Shown one piece after another: positions 1-5,129 of a DNA stretch of 5,129 nucleotides. The DNA is taken from NCBI GenBank assembly GCA_900555805.1, contig USMJ01000113.1, forward strand, positions 1 through 5,129. The letters run 5' to 3'. Made by a program: the position numbers and the translations under genes. Source of the DNA: an uncultured Oscillospiraceae bacterium. GTDB lineage: Bacteria; Bacillota; Clostridia; Oscillospirales; Acutalibacteraceae. The notes below the pieces were generated by a model, which saw only the letters and a program-made list of their open reading frames with translations, ran no database searches and was not told where the DNA came from. Each line of letters starts with the position of its first letter. Positions within the stretch are counted from its first letter, which is position 1.

Positions 1-31
1 TTTCGGGTCGAAGAATTTTGTCGGCATAGGG

Positions 32-102
32 ATTTGTGGGCAGGCAAGGCAAAAACGGAGTTAATCCTGACGGATTAACGAGTATTTTAACGCGGTCTGC
101 AC
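32..102 (+). repeat. Diverged copy A of an intergenic repeat
   Basis: GGGCAGG at 38-44 and ATTTTAACG at 84-92, followed by TCTGCAC at 96-102, match GGGTAGG at 1866-1872, ATTTTAACG at 1912-1920 and TCTGCAC at 1921-1927. The distance between the first two blocks is the same in both places (an offset of 1828). The third block is shifted by three extra bases in this copy. Between the blocks the sequences differ, but each holds its own hairpin. Copy number elsewhere in the genome cannot be seen from this window, and the matches are short. Confidence 0.4.
60..79. repeat. Hairpin, 8-bp perfect stem with TGAC loop
   Basis: GTTAATCC at 60-67 is the exact reverse complement of GGATTAAC at 72-79, around a four-base loop. 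No T-run follows directly (CGAGTATTTT comes next), so it is not a clear terminator, although TTTT lies five bases further on. It sits inside repeat copy A. Confidence 0.6.
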
Positions 103-113
103 GCAAAGACCGC
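92..113. repeat. Hairpin, 7-bp perfect stem with 8-base loop
   Basis: GCGGTCT at 92-98 pairs with AGACCGC at 107-113 around the loop GCACGCAA. It directly follows the ATTTTAACG block of repeat copy A. The role is unknown. There is no T-run after it, so it is not a canonical intrinsic terminator on the + strand. Confidence 0.5.
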
Positions 114-180
114 CGCCAAAATCGTGCTCGGATTCGCACCCAATGCTTAAGATTGCTTCACCGATTTTTCCAAGCTGTTT

Positions 181-774
181 TTGAGCAAAAAGAAGAAAAT
201 GCGGTTCGCCGACAACGTCGCGACGGCTCTCGGACATTGGCACAATATAACGAGCGACAAATTCGGCGATCTCGAAAATCCGCAGTATGACAACTGGCTC
301 GATATCTATAAGCCGTTCGCCGAAGATGTTTTTAATACCGCTTGTGATATGTACGAATCGGGTAAGCTCGACGGCAAAATCTTCCGCGCGATGGAAAACG
401 CCATGTCGCATTTTGATTTCGTTTTCAGCGAGCCTGTTGAAACCGCGTCACTCATACACGGCGATCTTAATGTCATGAATATTATGGCGGACAGAAATCT
501 TAATATTACCGCAGTGATCGACCCCCTCGGTTCAAAATGGGCGGACAAAGAATACGACCTGTTTCAGCTCGGAAATCTTACGGGAGATCGGTTTCACTTG
601 TACGAAACATATAAAAGAAAGTTCGGCGTATCTGAAAAATGCGACCTGAAATGCGCCTTTTACGCTCTGTATAACGAGCTTTTCTGCTGCGCGCAGTCCG
701 GCGCTTCGACCGTAATGATCCTGCCGATGGTCAAGCGCTGGAACACGGAAAAATCAAAATTCGGATTATCATAA
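181..774 (+). CDS. APH/fructosamine-kinase-like phosphotransferase, C-lobe only (N-lobe missing; probable remnant)
   Basis: The 197 residues contain the catalytic half of a kinase of the APH/choline kinase/fructosamine kinase superfamily, which transfers the ATP gamma-phosphate to a small molecule. The substrate cannot be told. Visible motifs are the helix with LGHWHN (17-22), the catalytic loop HGDLNVMN (93-100, with D95 as base and N100 as metal ligand), the metal-binding IDP (113-115, D114) and the conserved EYDL segment (124-127). Family members usually have 250-300 residues, with a nucleotide-binding N-lobe of about 90-110 residues before the LxxxH helix. Here only 16 residues precede it, so the glycine-rich loop and ATP-anchoring lysine are absent. 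The TTG at 181 has no ribosome site. ATG at 199 follows only a weak A/G-rich stretch, and frame +1 upstream is blocked by TAA at 148-150. The likely reading is a 5'-truncated or decayed gene; a sequencing error is possible. It is followed after 18 nt by the peptidase with no terminator between. Confidence 0.6.
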   Translation: MSKKKKMRFADNVATALGHWHNITSDKFGDLENPQYDNWLDIYKPFAEDVFNTACDMYESGKLDGKIFRAMENAMSHFDFVFSEPVETASLIHGDLNVMNIMADRNLNITAVIDPLGSKWADKEYDLFQLGNLTGDRFHLYETYKRKFGVSEKCDLKCAFYALYNELFCCAQSGASTVMILPMVKRWNTEKSKFGLS

Positions 775-780
775 CATATC

Positions 781-786
781 GGAGGT
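781..786 (+). promoter_or_regulatory. Strong ribosome binding site of the M42 peptidase
   Basis: GGAGGT lies six bases before ATG 793, a near-perfect Shine-Dalgarno match with good spacing. It fixes the peptidase start and shows the gene is translated independently of the damaged kinase upstream. Confidence 0.85.
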
Positions 787-792
787 AAATTT

Positions 793-1827
793 ATGGACAG
801 AAACTATGCTTTATATGCGGCGGATGAGGCGGCGGCGCTTCTCGCTGTCGACAGCCCGACGGGATTCACGGAAAAGGCGGCGAAATGGGTCGCCGACCGC
901 TTTTCTTCCCTCGGTTATGCCGCCGGAATCACGCAGAAAGGCGGCGTACTTATAGACCTCGGCGGTTCGGACGAAAGCGACGGACTTCTCCTTGAGGCTC
1001 ACACCGACACGCTCGGAGGGATGGTCGCCGAAGTCAAATCAAACGGCAGGCTTCGACTGACGAGCCTCGGCGGAATGCGCGCTGAAAACGGCGAAGCGGA
1101 AAACGTCAGGATCTACACGCGGTCGGGCGGCGTTTTTGAGGGTACGCTCCAACTGTGCAACGCTTCGGTTCACGTCAACAGTGACTACGCCGAGACTAAA
1201 CGCTCGTTTGACACCACGGAGGTCGTCATCGACGAGGACGTTTCTTCGCCCGATGAGGTTCGCAAGCTCGGCATCGAGGTCGGCGACATCGTCTGTTTCG
1301 AGCCGCGAACGAGAATCACAAAATCGGGATACATCAAGAGCCGCTTCCTCGACGACAAGCTCTCGGTCGGCATACTTTTAGGCTTCGCGAAGTATCTGAA
1401 AGACAACTCGATAACGCCAAAAAGAAAAATATACGCCCACATCACGGTCTATGAAGAGGTCGGCCACGGCGGCGCGGGTAGCGTTCCCGACGGAGTGACC
1501 GAGGCTATCAGCGTCGACATGGGCTGTGTCGGCGATGGGCTCGTCTGCACCGAGAAGCAGGTCTCGATCTGCGCCAAGGATTCGGGCGGACCCTACAGCT
1601 ACGAAGTCGTCGGAAAGCTCATCGACGCCGCCAAAAAAGAGAACGCCGACTATGCCGTTGACGTTTATCCCCACTACGGCTCGGACGTCGAAAGCACGCT
1701 TTCGGCCGGCAACGACATCAAGCACGGTCTCATCGGAGCGGGCGTTTACGCTTCTCACGGCTATGAGAGAAGCCACATCGACGGCGTGTGGAACACGCTT
1801 AAGGTTCTTAAGGGGTATATAGTCTGA
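793..1827 (+). CDS. M42-family metallo-aminopeptidase (glutamyl/tetrahedral aminopeptidase type)
   Basis: A 344-residue cytosolic dinuclear-metal aminopeptidase, a normal length for MEROPS family M42. Such enzymes trim N-terminal residues from short peptides and often assemble as self-compartmentalised dodecamers. All expected active-site positions can be found: H70 and D72 in AHTDTLG, the bridging aspartate in FLDDK (D187/D188), catalytic E221 and metal ligand E222 in YEEVG, D242 in SVDMG, and H322 in SHGYER near the C-terminus. The segment from about 78 to 170 corresponds to the PDZ-like dimerisation domain inserted in this family. There is no signal peptide or membrane segment. It lies 18 nt behind the kinase remnant, has a strong GGAGGT ribosome site, and ends just before an intrinsic terminator, so it is the last gene of its unit. 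Older annotations call this family endoglucanase or cellulase M; nothing here supports a glucanase role. Substrate preference (acidic, hydrophobic or other) cannot be read from the sequence. It looks more GC-rich than the transporter gene. Confidence 0.93.
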   Translation: MDRNYALYAADEAAALLAVDSPTGFTEKAAKWVADRFSSLGYAAGITQKGGVLIDLGGSDESDGLLLEAHTDTLGGMVAEVKSNGRLRLTSLGGMRAENGEAENVRIYTRSGGVFEGTLQLCNASVHVNSDYAETKRSFDTTEVVIDEDVSSPDEVRKLGIEVGDIVCFEPRTRITKSGYIKSRFLDDKLSVGILLGFAKYLKDNSITPKRKIYAHITVYEEVGHGGAGSVPDGVTEAISVDMGCVGDGLVCTEKQVSICAKDSGGPYSYEVVGKLIDAAKKENADYAVDVYPHYGSDVESTLSAGNDIKHGLIGAGVYASHGYERSHIDGVWNTLKVLKGYIV

Positions 1828-1832
1828 TATTT

Positions 1833-1861
1833 TCGGGCGGCGCTTTGCGCCGCTCGATTTT
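1833..1861 (+). terminator. Intrinsic terminator after the peptidase
   Basis: An 11-bp stem (1833-1843 with 1847-1857, one G-U pair) with core GCGGCGC/GCGCCGC around a TTT loop is followed by TTTT at 1858-1861. It begins six bases after the peptidase stop codon. The T-run is short and is followed by GTCT, so efficiency may be moderate, but the position and stem are typical. Confidence 0.75.
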
Positions 1862-1927
1862 GTCTGGGTAGGAGAACCGCCGCGCACAACGCGCGCGGCG
1901 GCTTCCGCACGATTTTAACGTCTGCAC
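1860..1927 (+). repeat. Copy B of the intergenic repeat
   Basis: This stretch carries GGGTAGG (1866-1872), a GC hairpin (1877-1901), ATTTTAACG (1912-1920) and TCTGCAC (1921-1927). It is the counterpart of the motifs at 38-102. The outer blocks are alike and similarly spaced in the two copies while the hairpin arms differ. Additional short matches (TTTCGGG at 1-7 and 1831-1837, ATTTTGT at 15-21 and 1857-1863) suggest the similarity may begin earlier. Confidence 0.4.
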
Positions 1928-1942
1928 CCGCGGCGATTCTCC
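1871..1942. repeat. Long-range inverted repeat that competes with the inner hairpin
   Basis: Positions 1871-1884 (GGAGAACCGCCGCG) and 1929-1942 (CGCGGCGATTCTCC) are reverse complements at 13 of 14 positions. The left arm overlaps the 5' arm of the hairpin at 1877-1901, so in RNA or cruciform DNA the two pairings exclude each other. No T-run follows 1942. The function is unknown; it may be a palindromic intergenic element rather than an attenuator. Confidence 0.6.
1877..1901. repeat. GC-rich hairpin, 9-bp perfect stem
   Basis: CCGCCGCGC at 1877-1885 pairs exactly with GCGCGGCGG at 1893-1901 around a seven-base loop. It lies within repeat copy B. ATTTT comes only 11 bases after the stem, so it is not a standard terminator, although it could serve as a weak second one behind the 1833-1861 structure. 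Confidence 0.65.
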
Positions 1943-1950
1943 GAGTGCCG

Positions 1951-1975
1951 CCCCGTCGTGCGAAGCACGACGGGG
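1951..1975. repeat. Perfect 11-bp hairpin capped by GCGAAGC
   Basis: CCCCGTCGTGC at 1951-1961 pairs exactly with GCACGACGGGG at 1965-1975, leaving only GAA as the loop. The cap GCGAAGC (1960-1966) is the sequence known for forming an unusually stable mini-hairpin in DNA. The downstream sequence TTACCGCATAAT is not a T-run, and no T-run follows on the other strand, so a terminator role is not supported. It marks the boundary between the GC-rich spacer and the AT-rich promoter region. Confidence 0.75.
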
Positions 1976-2045
1976 TTACCGCATAATATTAACGAAATTT
2001 TATACAATACTGCTCAAAAACAGTTATATAAGCTTAAATTTTTTG
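1976..2045 (+). other. AT-rich promoter-upstream region
   Basis: This is a strikingly AT-rich stretch between the last hairpin and the transporter promoter. It contains possible weak -10-like strings (TATACAAT near 2001, TATATA near 2025) but no convincing paired -35 elements. It could act as an UP-type or regulator-binding region. I see no operator palindrome that I would name. Confidence 0.4.
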
Positions 2046-2074
2046 TTGAATTGTTTTCCTGCCTGTGTTATACT
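2046..2074 (+). promoter_or_regulatory. Sigma-70/SigA-type promoter of the transporter gene
   Basis: TTGAAT at 2046-2051 (four of six consensus positions) is separated by 17 bases from TATACT at 2069-2074. The -10 box is preceded by TGT at 2066-2068, an extended -10 element. Transcription would begin near 2081. That gives a leader of about 45 bases to ATG 2127, but only about 10 bases to the upstream ATG 2091. Confidence 0.65.
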
Positions 2075-2116
2075 ATTTTAGATAATAATCATGTGGTTGA
2101 TTAAAAGACGAAGAAC

Positions 2117-2123
2117 GGGTGAT
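2117..2123 (+). promoter_or_regulatory. Ribosome binding site supporting the start at 2127
   Basis: GGGTGAT includes GGTGAT, which matches the downstream part of the full anti-Shine-Dalgarno complement (AGGAGGTGAT). In that register it lies at normal distance from ATG 2127. The in-frame ATG at 2091 has only AT-rich sequence before it and no ribosome site, so 2127 is the preferred start. Confidence 0.55.
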
Positions 2124-2126
2124 GAA

Positions 2127-4577
2127 ATGAATCTGAAAGAAAAAGCGACAAACTTTATCGGGAACTTAAAAATTTATTGGAAAACACCGCCGCTCGGCAA
2201 TTATATGACGTATAAAGAGATCACGTCATATTCCGTCGGCGGTTTCGGTTGGTTTTTCATTGTTTACGTCGTTCAGCAGGTAATGCTGTCGGTCGGAAAC
2301 TTCATGACCGGTAACGTTATTGGAATCAAACCGACGCATATATACATCTTGTATGTTATCGCGATGATCTCGAGCTTCCCTGCGACGGCTTTGAGAGCCA
2401 ATATTATAGATAATACAAGAAACCGTAAGGGTAAATACAGACCGTATATAATGCTTATGGGTATCCCGACATGCCTGCTTGCGATAGGCTTTGTCTGGGC
2501 GCCGTATGAATACATGAGCTATAATCTCAAATGCGCCGTCGTTTTGTTCTTCAACATTGGCTTTCAGTTCATATATATGTTCTTCTATGACGCATATGAG
2601 AACCTCATCTATGTTCTTTCGCCCAATACGCAGGAAAGAACCAATGTCGCCGCGATAAAGAGCGTTGTCTATTCTCTTTCGCCGTCGATAATGGGTCTTA
2701 TCGTTCCCATAGCCGCTAAGTGGATAACCGACGGCAGACTTGACGATATCAAGCTTTACAGAGTTATGTATCCGCCCGCGGTCATAATCGGTATGCTCAT
2801 AGCTACGCTCGCCTATGCCAACACGCAGGAGAAGATAATTCAGGCTAAGACCCACCATGTCAAGATGAAGTTCAGCGACACCATCAGAGCTGTCGTCAAG
2901 AACAAGTATTTCTGGATAATCTCGATGGCGACATGGGTCGGTTTTCTTGAGCAGCAGTTCGTCAACATTCTTTCATGGACATATAACTACCGCCATCCGT
3001 GTTCGGAGGCTACATATTCGCTGATATTCACATTGTACGGCAACTCCGCTATGTGGGGCATGATCTTGGCTCCGTTTTGTATCAAGAGATGGGGCAAGAA
3101 AAAGGTTCTCGTTTTCACAAATATGCTCAATATCGGCTTCATCGCCGCTTTGTGGCCGATCATTCTCAAAAATCCGCCGCTTATGATCTGGCTGATCCTG
3201 CTTGTGTTCTATCTCAACGGCGTTGTCACAAGCTTCGCTAAGGTACTCGAACCGAGTACTCAGGGCGACATACGCGATTACCAGCAGTATATTACGGGCG
3301 AGAGAATCGACGGAATGTTCTCGGCTGTCGGTCTTGTCGGAACGGTTATGACTACGCTCATCAGCGCGATTCCGTCAATTCTTTATGAAAAGGCCGGCAT
3401 AAACGAAGCTCACTTTAACGCCCTCAAACCTCAGATAGAGGCCGCGGCGGCAAAATTCGGCGCAACGATATACGATGCCGCAGGAAAGCCGAATCTTTAT
3501 TCTGTTTTGTATGACAACAGCACATTCGACAAGGTCATGACCGTCATGATAGGAATATCTGTCGTCAGCGCATTTTTAAATGTCGTTCCCTATTTCTTCT
3601 ATGATCTCACCGAGGTCAAACAGCAGGGCATAGTCAAGGTGCTCAAAATAAGAGCCATGTTTGAGGACTACGGCAACAACGCGCTTTCGGATAAGGAACT
3701 TGTCGAGGGCATCGACCTTATCAGAAAGAGCGAAGAATACGCCGCTATGGAGCTTAGGCCCGAATCGGCTAAGGAACTCAAAAAGCTCAAATCTGCTTTG
3801 TCAAGGGAAGAATATAAAAAGGCTAAGAAACAGCTCAAGGAAAACAAAAAGACCAATATTGAGATAGAAACCTCGAAGATGGTCATGGAGGAGCTCGCGA
3901 AATTCGACACCGAAGAATTTATCGAGAAAGCCGCCATCGCCGAAGAAATATATAACGGCGGACTCAAGGGACTTTACACCTGCGACCCGGCTGTTCTTGA
4001 AAAGGCCAAGTCAATGCCGCGCGACACAAAAGAAAAAAAGCGCTACAGAGGCGAATGCGTATCTTCCGCTAAGGACAGACTCAGAAGTGTTAAGCTTCTC
4101 CAAAAATACTATCCCGATTCGATAGAAGAATACGATTTCTCAATCTTCGAAAAACTCTACGAGCGAGAAGACGGGCTCGACGACATGATAACCGAAACGT
4201 ACAAAAAACTTAACGGCGCAAAGGACGACGGCGACTCGAAGGCCGTCGAGGAGTTCAAGTCAGAGATCGCAGACCTCAGAGCTAAGAAAAAAGCCGTGGC
4301 CGCCGAGATCAAGACGGCGAGCGACGAAAGCTCGATCTACGCCCGCTGCGCCAAGCCGTATAACGACGCGAGAAAGCTTCTCAACCAGCGCACGAACTAC
4401 GGCCGCTATGAGGAAATAGTCGCCATGTATGACGACGCAAGGGTCAGAGCCGAGGAAGAAGCGGCAAGAGAGGAAGCCGAACGCATCAGAATTGAGGAAG
4501 AAGAAAAGGCGTATGCGCTCAAGCTCGCCGCAGAAAGAGACGCCAAGAAAAAGGCGAAGAAAAGCGATAAGGAGTAA
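2127..4577 (+). CDS. MelB-like GPH-family (MFS) transporter with a long charged cytosolic C-terminal tail
   Basis: 816 residues from ATG 2127 (828 if ATG 2091 is used; numbering here is from 2127). Residues 34-491 form about 12 membrane helices of the glycoside-pentoside-hexuronide (GPH, MFS_2) family, which usually move sugars with Na+ or H+. Signatures are [13 protein letters not shown] after helix II (from 95) and DIRDYxxYxTGxR before helix XI (from 381). Typical members have 450-500 residues. A loop of about 50 residues (420-468) separates helices XI and XII, and from about 495 a tail of some 320 residues, rich in Glu, Lys and Arg, follows. It has helical, coiled-coil-like segments near 535-590, 695-730 and 775-812 and a KKAKK-type end. 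The tail contains no histidine, so it is not a LacS-style IIA domain. By alignment from memory, MelB D55, D59 and D19 correspond to S83, T87 and F43, while D124 is kept as D155. Substrate unknown. It has its own promoter and is followed after 4 nt by a cyclophilin gene. Confidence 0.88.
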   Translation: MNLKEKATNFIGNLKIYWKTPPLGNYMTYKEITSYSVGGFGWFFIVYVVQQVMLSVGNFMTGNVIGIKPTHIYILYVIAMISSFPATALRANIIDNTRNRKGKYRPYIMLMGIPTCLLAIGFVWAPYEYMSYNLKCAVVLFFNIGFQFIYMFFYDAYENLIYVLSPNTQERTNVAAIKSVVYSLSPSIMGLIVPIAAKWITDGRLDDIKLYRVMYPPAVIIGMLIATLAYANTQEKIIQAKTHHVKMKFSDTIRAVVKNKYFWIISMATWVGFLEQQFVNILSWTYNYRHPCSEATYSLIFTLYGNSAMWGMILAPFCIKRWGKKKVLVFTNMLNIGFIAALWPIILKNPPLMIWLILLVFYLNGVVTSFAKVLEPSTQGDIRDYQQYITGERIDGMFSAVGLVGTVMTTLISAIPSILYEKAGINEAHFNALKPQIEAAAAKFGATIYDAAGKPNLYSVLYDNSTFDKVMTVMIGISVVSAFLNVVPYFFYDLTEVKQQGIVKVLKIRAMFEDYGNNALSDKELVEGIDLIRKSEEYAAMELRPESAKELKKLKSALSREEYKKAKKQLKENKKTNIEIETSKMVMEELAKFDTEEFIEKAAIAEEIYNGGLKGLYTCDPAVLEKAKSMPRDTKEKKRYRGECVSSAKDRLRSVKLLQKYYPDSIEEYDFSIFEKLYEREDGLDDMITETYKKLNGAKDDGDSKAVEEFKSEIADLRAKKKAVAAEIKTASDESSIYARCAKPYNDARKLLNQRTNYGRYEEIVAMYDDARVRAEEEAAREEAERIRIEEEEKAYALKLAAERDAKKKAKKSDKE
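4569..4574 (+). promoter_or_regulatory. Ribosome binding site of the cyclophilin inside the transporter's last codons
   Basis: AAGGAG lies in the final Lys-Glu codons of the transporter, seven bases before ATG 4582. Ribosomes ending on the transporter at 4575-4577 would be released on top of this site, which favours translational coupling of the two genes. Confidence 0.8.
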
Positions 4578-4581
4578 TTTT

Positions 4582-5129
4582 ATGTTTTCACAGTTAGATA
4601 AACCGAAGAGCGGCGAAACCGTCGCGAACATCAAGACGAACAGGGGAGAGATCAAGGTCAGACTTTTCCCCGACAAGGCGCCGAAAGCGGTCGAAAACTT
4701 CGTCACCCACGCCAAAAACGGATATTATGACGGCTTGATTTTCCACAGAGTTATTGATAACTTCATGATCCAGGGCGGCGATCCGACGGGTACGGGCTGC
4801 GGCGGTGAAAGCATTTGGGGTACGGCGTTCGAAGACGAATTCGATCTCGACCTGCATAACCTCAGAGGCGCGCTCTCAATGGCGAATTCGGGAAGAAACA
4901 CAAACGGAAGCCAGTTCTTCATAGTTCAGGCGAAGTCGGTTCCGAACGGCATGATCTCGCAAATGGAGGAAATGAGCGACCAAGGCTTCCCATACGGCAC
5001 GATAGAAAACTATAAGGCTGTCGGCGGAACGCCGTGGCTCGATTTCAGACACACTGTATTCGGTCAGGTCTTTGAGGGCATGGACGTTGTCGACGACATA
5101 GCGTCCGTCAAATGCGATCAGAGCGACAG
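4582..5129 (+). CDS. Cyclophilin-type peptidyl-prolyl cis-trans isomerase (3' end outside the window)
   Basis: The first 182 residues are visible and the frame is open to the window edge. The protein catalyses cis-trans isomerisation of Xaa-Pro bonds. No signal peptide is seen (the N-terminus reads [12 protein letters not shown]), so it should be cytosolic. Active-site residues line up with human CypA: R56 (CypA R55), F61, M62 and Q64 in [16 protein letters not shown]101-N102, Q111 and F113 in GSQFFI, then W152, L153 and H157 in [13 protein letters not shown]. Between Q116 and about 150 there is an insert of roughly 30 residues, ending in YKAVGGTP, relative to CypA; similar inserts occur in Bacillota homologues. 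W152 matches CypA W121, the residue tied to cyclosporin binding. It starts 4 nt after the transporter stop with its ribosome site overlapping the transporter end, so it is probably co-transcribed. Whether it serves the transporter or is a housekeeping neighbour is not shown. Confidence 0.93.
   Translation, partial: MFSQLDKPKSGETVANIKTNRGEIKVRLFPDKAPKAVENFVTHAKNGYYDGLIFHRVIDNFMIQGGDPTGTGCGGESIWGTAFEDEFDLDLHNLRGALSMANSGRNTNGSQFFIVQAKSVPNGMISQMEEMSDQGFPYGTIENYKAVGGTPWLDFRHTVFGQVFEGMDVVDDIASVKCDQSD

Larger units (their letters stand above)
1..180. other. No convincing gene; repeat-like structured region upstream of the kinase remnant
   Basis: All three forward frames are interrupted here. Frame +1 stops at 76-78, 88-90 and 148-150, frame +2 at 62-64 and frame +3 at 27-29. 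The stretch carries two neat hairpins (60-79 and 92-113) and short motifs that recur in the spacer after the peptidase. Frame +1 from about 91 to 180 has codons like those of the neighbouring genes and would join the kinase if the TAA at 148-150 were a sense codon. Part of it may therefore be a decayed kinase N-lobe. The first 75 bases are open in frame +1 and could be the tail of an upstream gene, but nothing in them is recognisable. Confidence 0.5.

Noticed and set aside
36..290. 84-codon + strand frame overlapping the kinase start
   Set aside because: Its composition is extremely Arg/Gln rich, it overlaps the kinase in another frame, and it crosses both hairpins. It is probably not translated.
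61..411. 116-codon minus-strand frame opposite the kinase
   Set aside because: Most of it mirrors kinase coding sequence, and there is no ribosome site or recognisable domain.
1378..1887. 169-codon open frame on the minus strand across the peptidase end and the terminator
   Set aside because: It is antisense to a well-supported peptidase with all active-site residues, runs through a terminator hairpin, and shows no recognisable domain. GC-rich coding DNA often leaves such shadow frames.
1860..1980. Possible riboswitch, attC site or tRNA in the structured spacer
   Set aside because: No cloverleaf, no R/L box arrangement of an attC site and no known riboswitch core could be recognised. The hairpins lie upstream of the transporter promoter, so they would not be in its leader.
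2226..2858. 210-codon open frame on the minus strand inside the transporter
   Set aside because: It lies fully antisense to membrane-helix coding sequence, is rich in Arg/His/Tyr in a way typical of shadow frames, and has no ribosome site or recognisable domain.
3603..4577. LacS-type IIA regulatory domain as the transporter tail
   Set aside because: The tail has no histidine at all, so the phosphorylatable site is absent, and the highly charged helical composition is unlike a IIA beta-sandwich.
4260..4922. Minus-strand frames opposite the transporter tail and cyclophilin
   Set aside because: They are antisense to clearly coding sequence, overlap one another, and show no coherent protein features.
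1..5129. CRISPR array, insertion sequence or transposase
   Set aside because: There is no regular direct repeat-spacer pattern, no transposase frame and no long terminal inverted repeats with target duplications in the window.

Overview
The window looks like a piece of a gut-type Clostridia (Bacillota) genome. The reasons are strong GGAGG-type ribosome sites, AT-rich promoters set between GC-rich palindromic spacers, an M42 aminopeptidase, a long-tailed GPH-type transporter, and a cyclophilin with the insert seen in Bacillota homologues. This assignment is an inference from style and gene content; there is no rRNA or other marker gene. All recognisable genes lie on the + strand.

Layout: (1) Positions 1-180 hold no convincing gene. 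They contain two small hairpins and short motifs that recur in the spacer at 1831-1927, so this is probably a diverged copy of an intergenic repeat. (2) Positions 181-774 encode the catalytic C-lobe of an APH/fructosamine-kinase-like phosphotransferase. The ATP-binding N-lobe is missing, so the gene is probably a remnant or was truncated by rearrangement. (3) Positions 793-1827 encode a complete M42-family metallo-aminopeptidase with all metal ligands present. It starts 18 nt after the kinase stop, behind a strong ribosome site. (4) Positions 1828-2045 are a structured spacer: an intrinsic terminator for the kinase/peptidase unit, a GC hairpin, an overlapping long-range inverted repeat that would compete with it, and a perfect 11-bp hairpin capped by GCGAAGC. 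An AT-rich stretch with a good sigma-70-type promoter follows. (5) Positions 2127-4577 encode a 12-helix MelB-like (GPH family) transporter with an extra charged C-terminal tail of about 320 residues. (6) From 4582 to the window end runs the start of a cyclophilin-type peptidyl-prolyl isomerase, whose ribosome site lies inside the last codons of the transporter.

There appear to be two transcription units: kinase remnant plus peptidase, ending at the 1833-1861 terminator; and transporter plus cyclophilin, driven from the 2046-2074 promoter and continuing past the window. The peptidase is probably part of cytosolic peptide turnover. The transporter has the GPH family signatures but lacks the helix-II aspartates that bind the coupling cation in MelB, so both its substrate and its energetics are open. 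The transporter and its histidine-free tail are the most interesting part of the window. The structured repeats are second.
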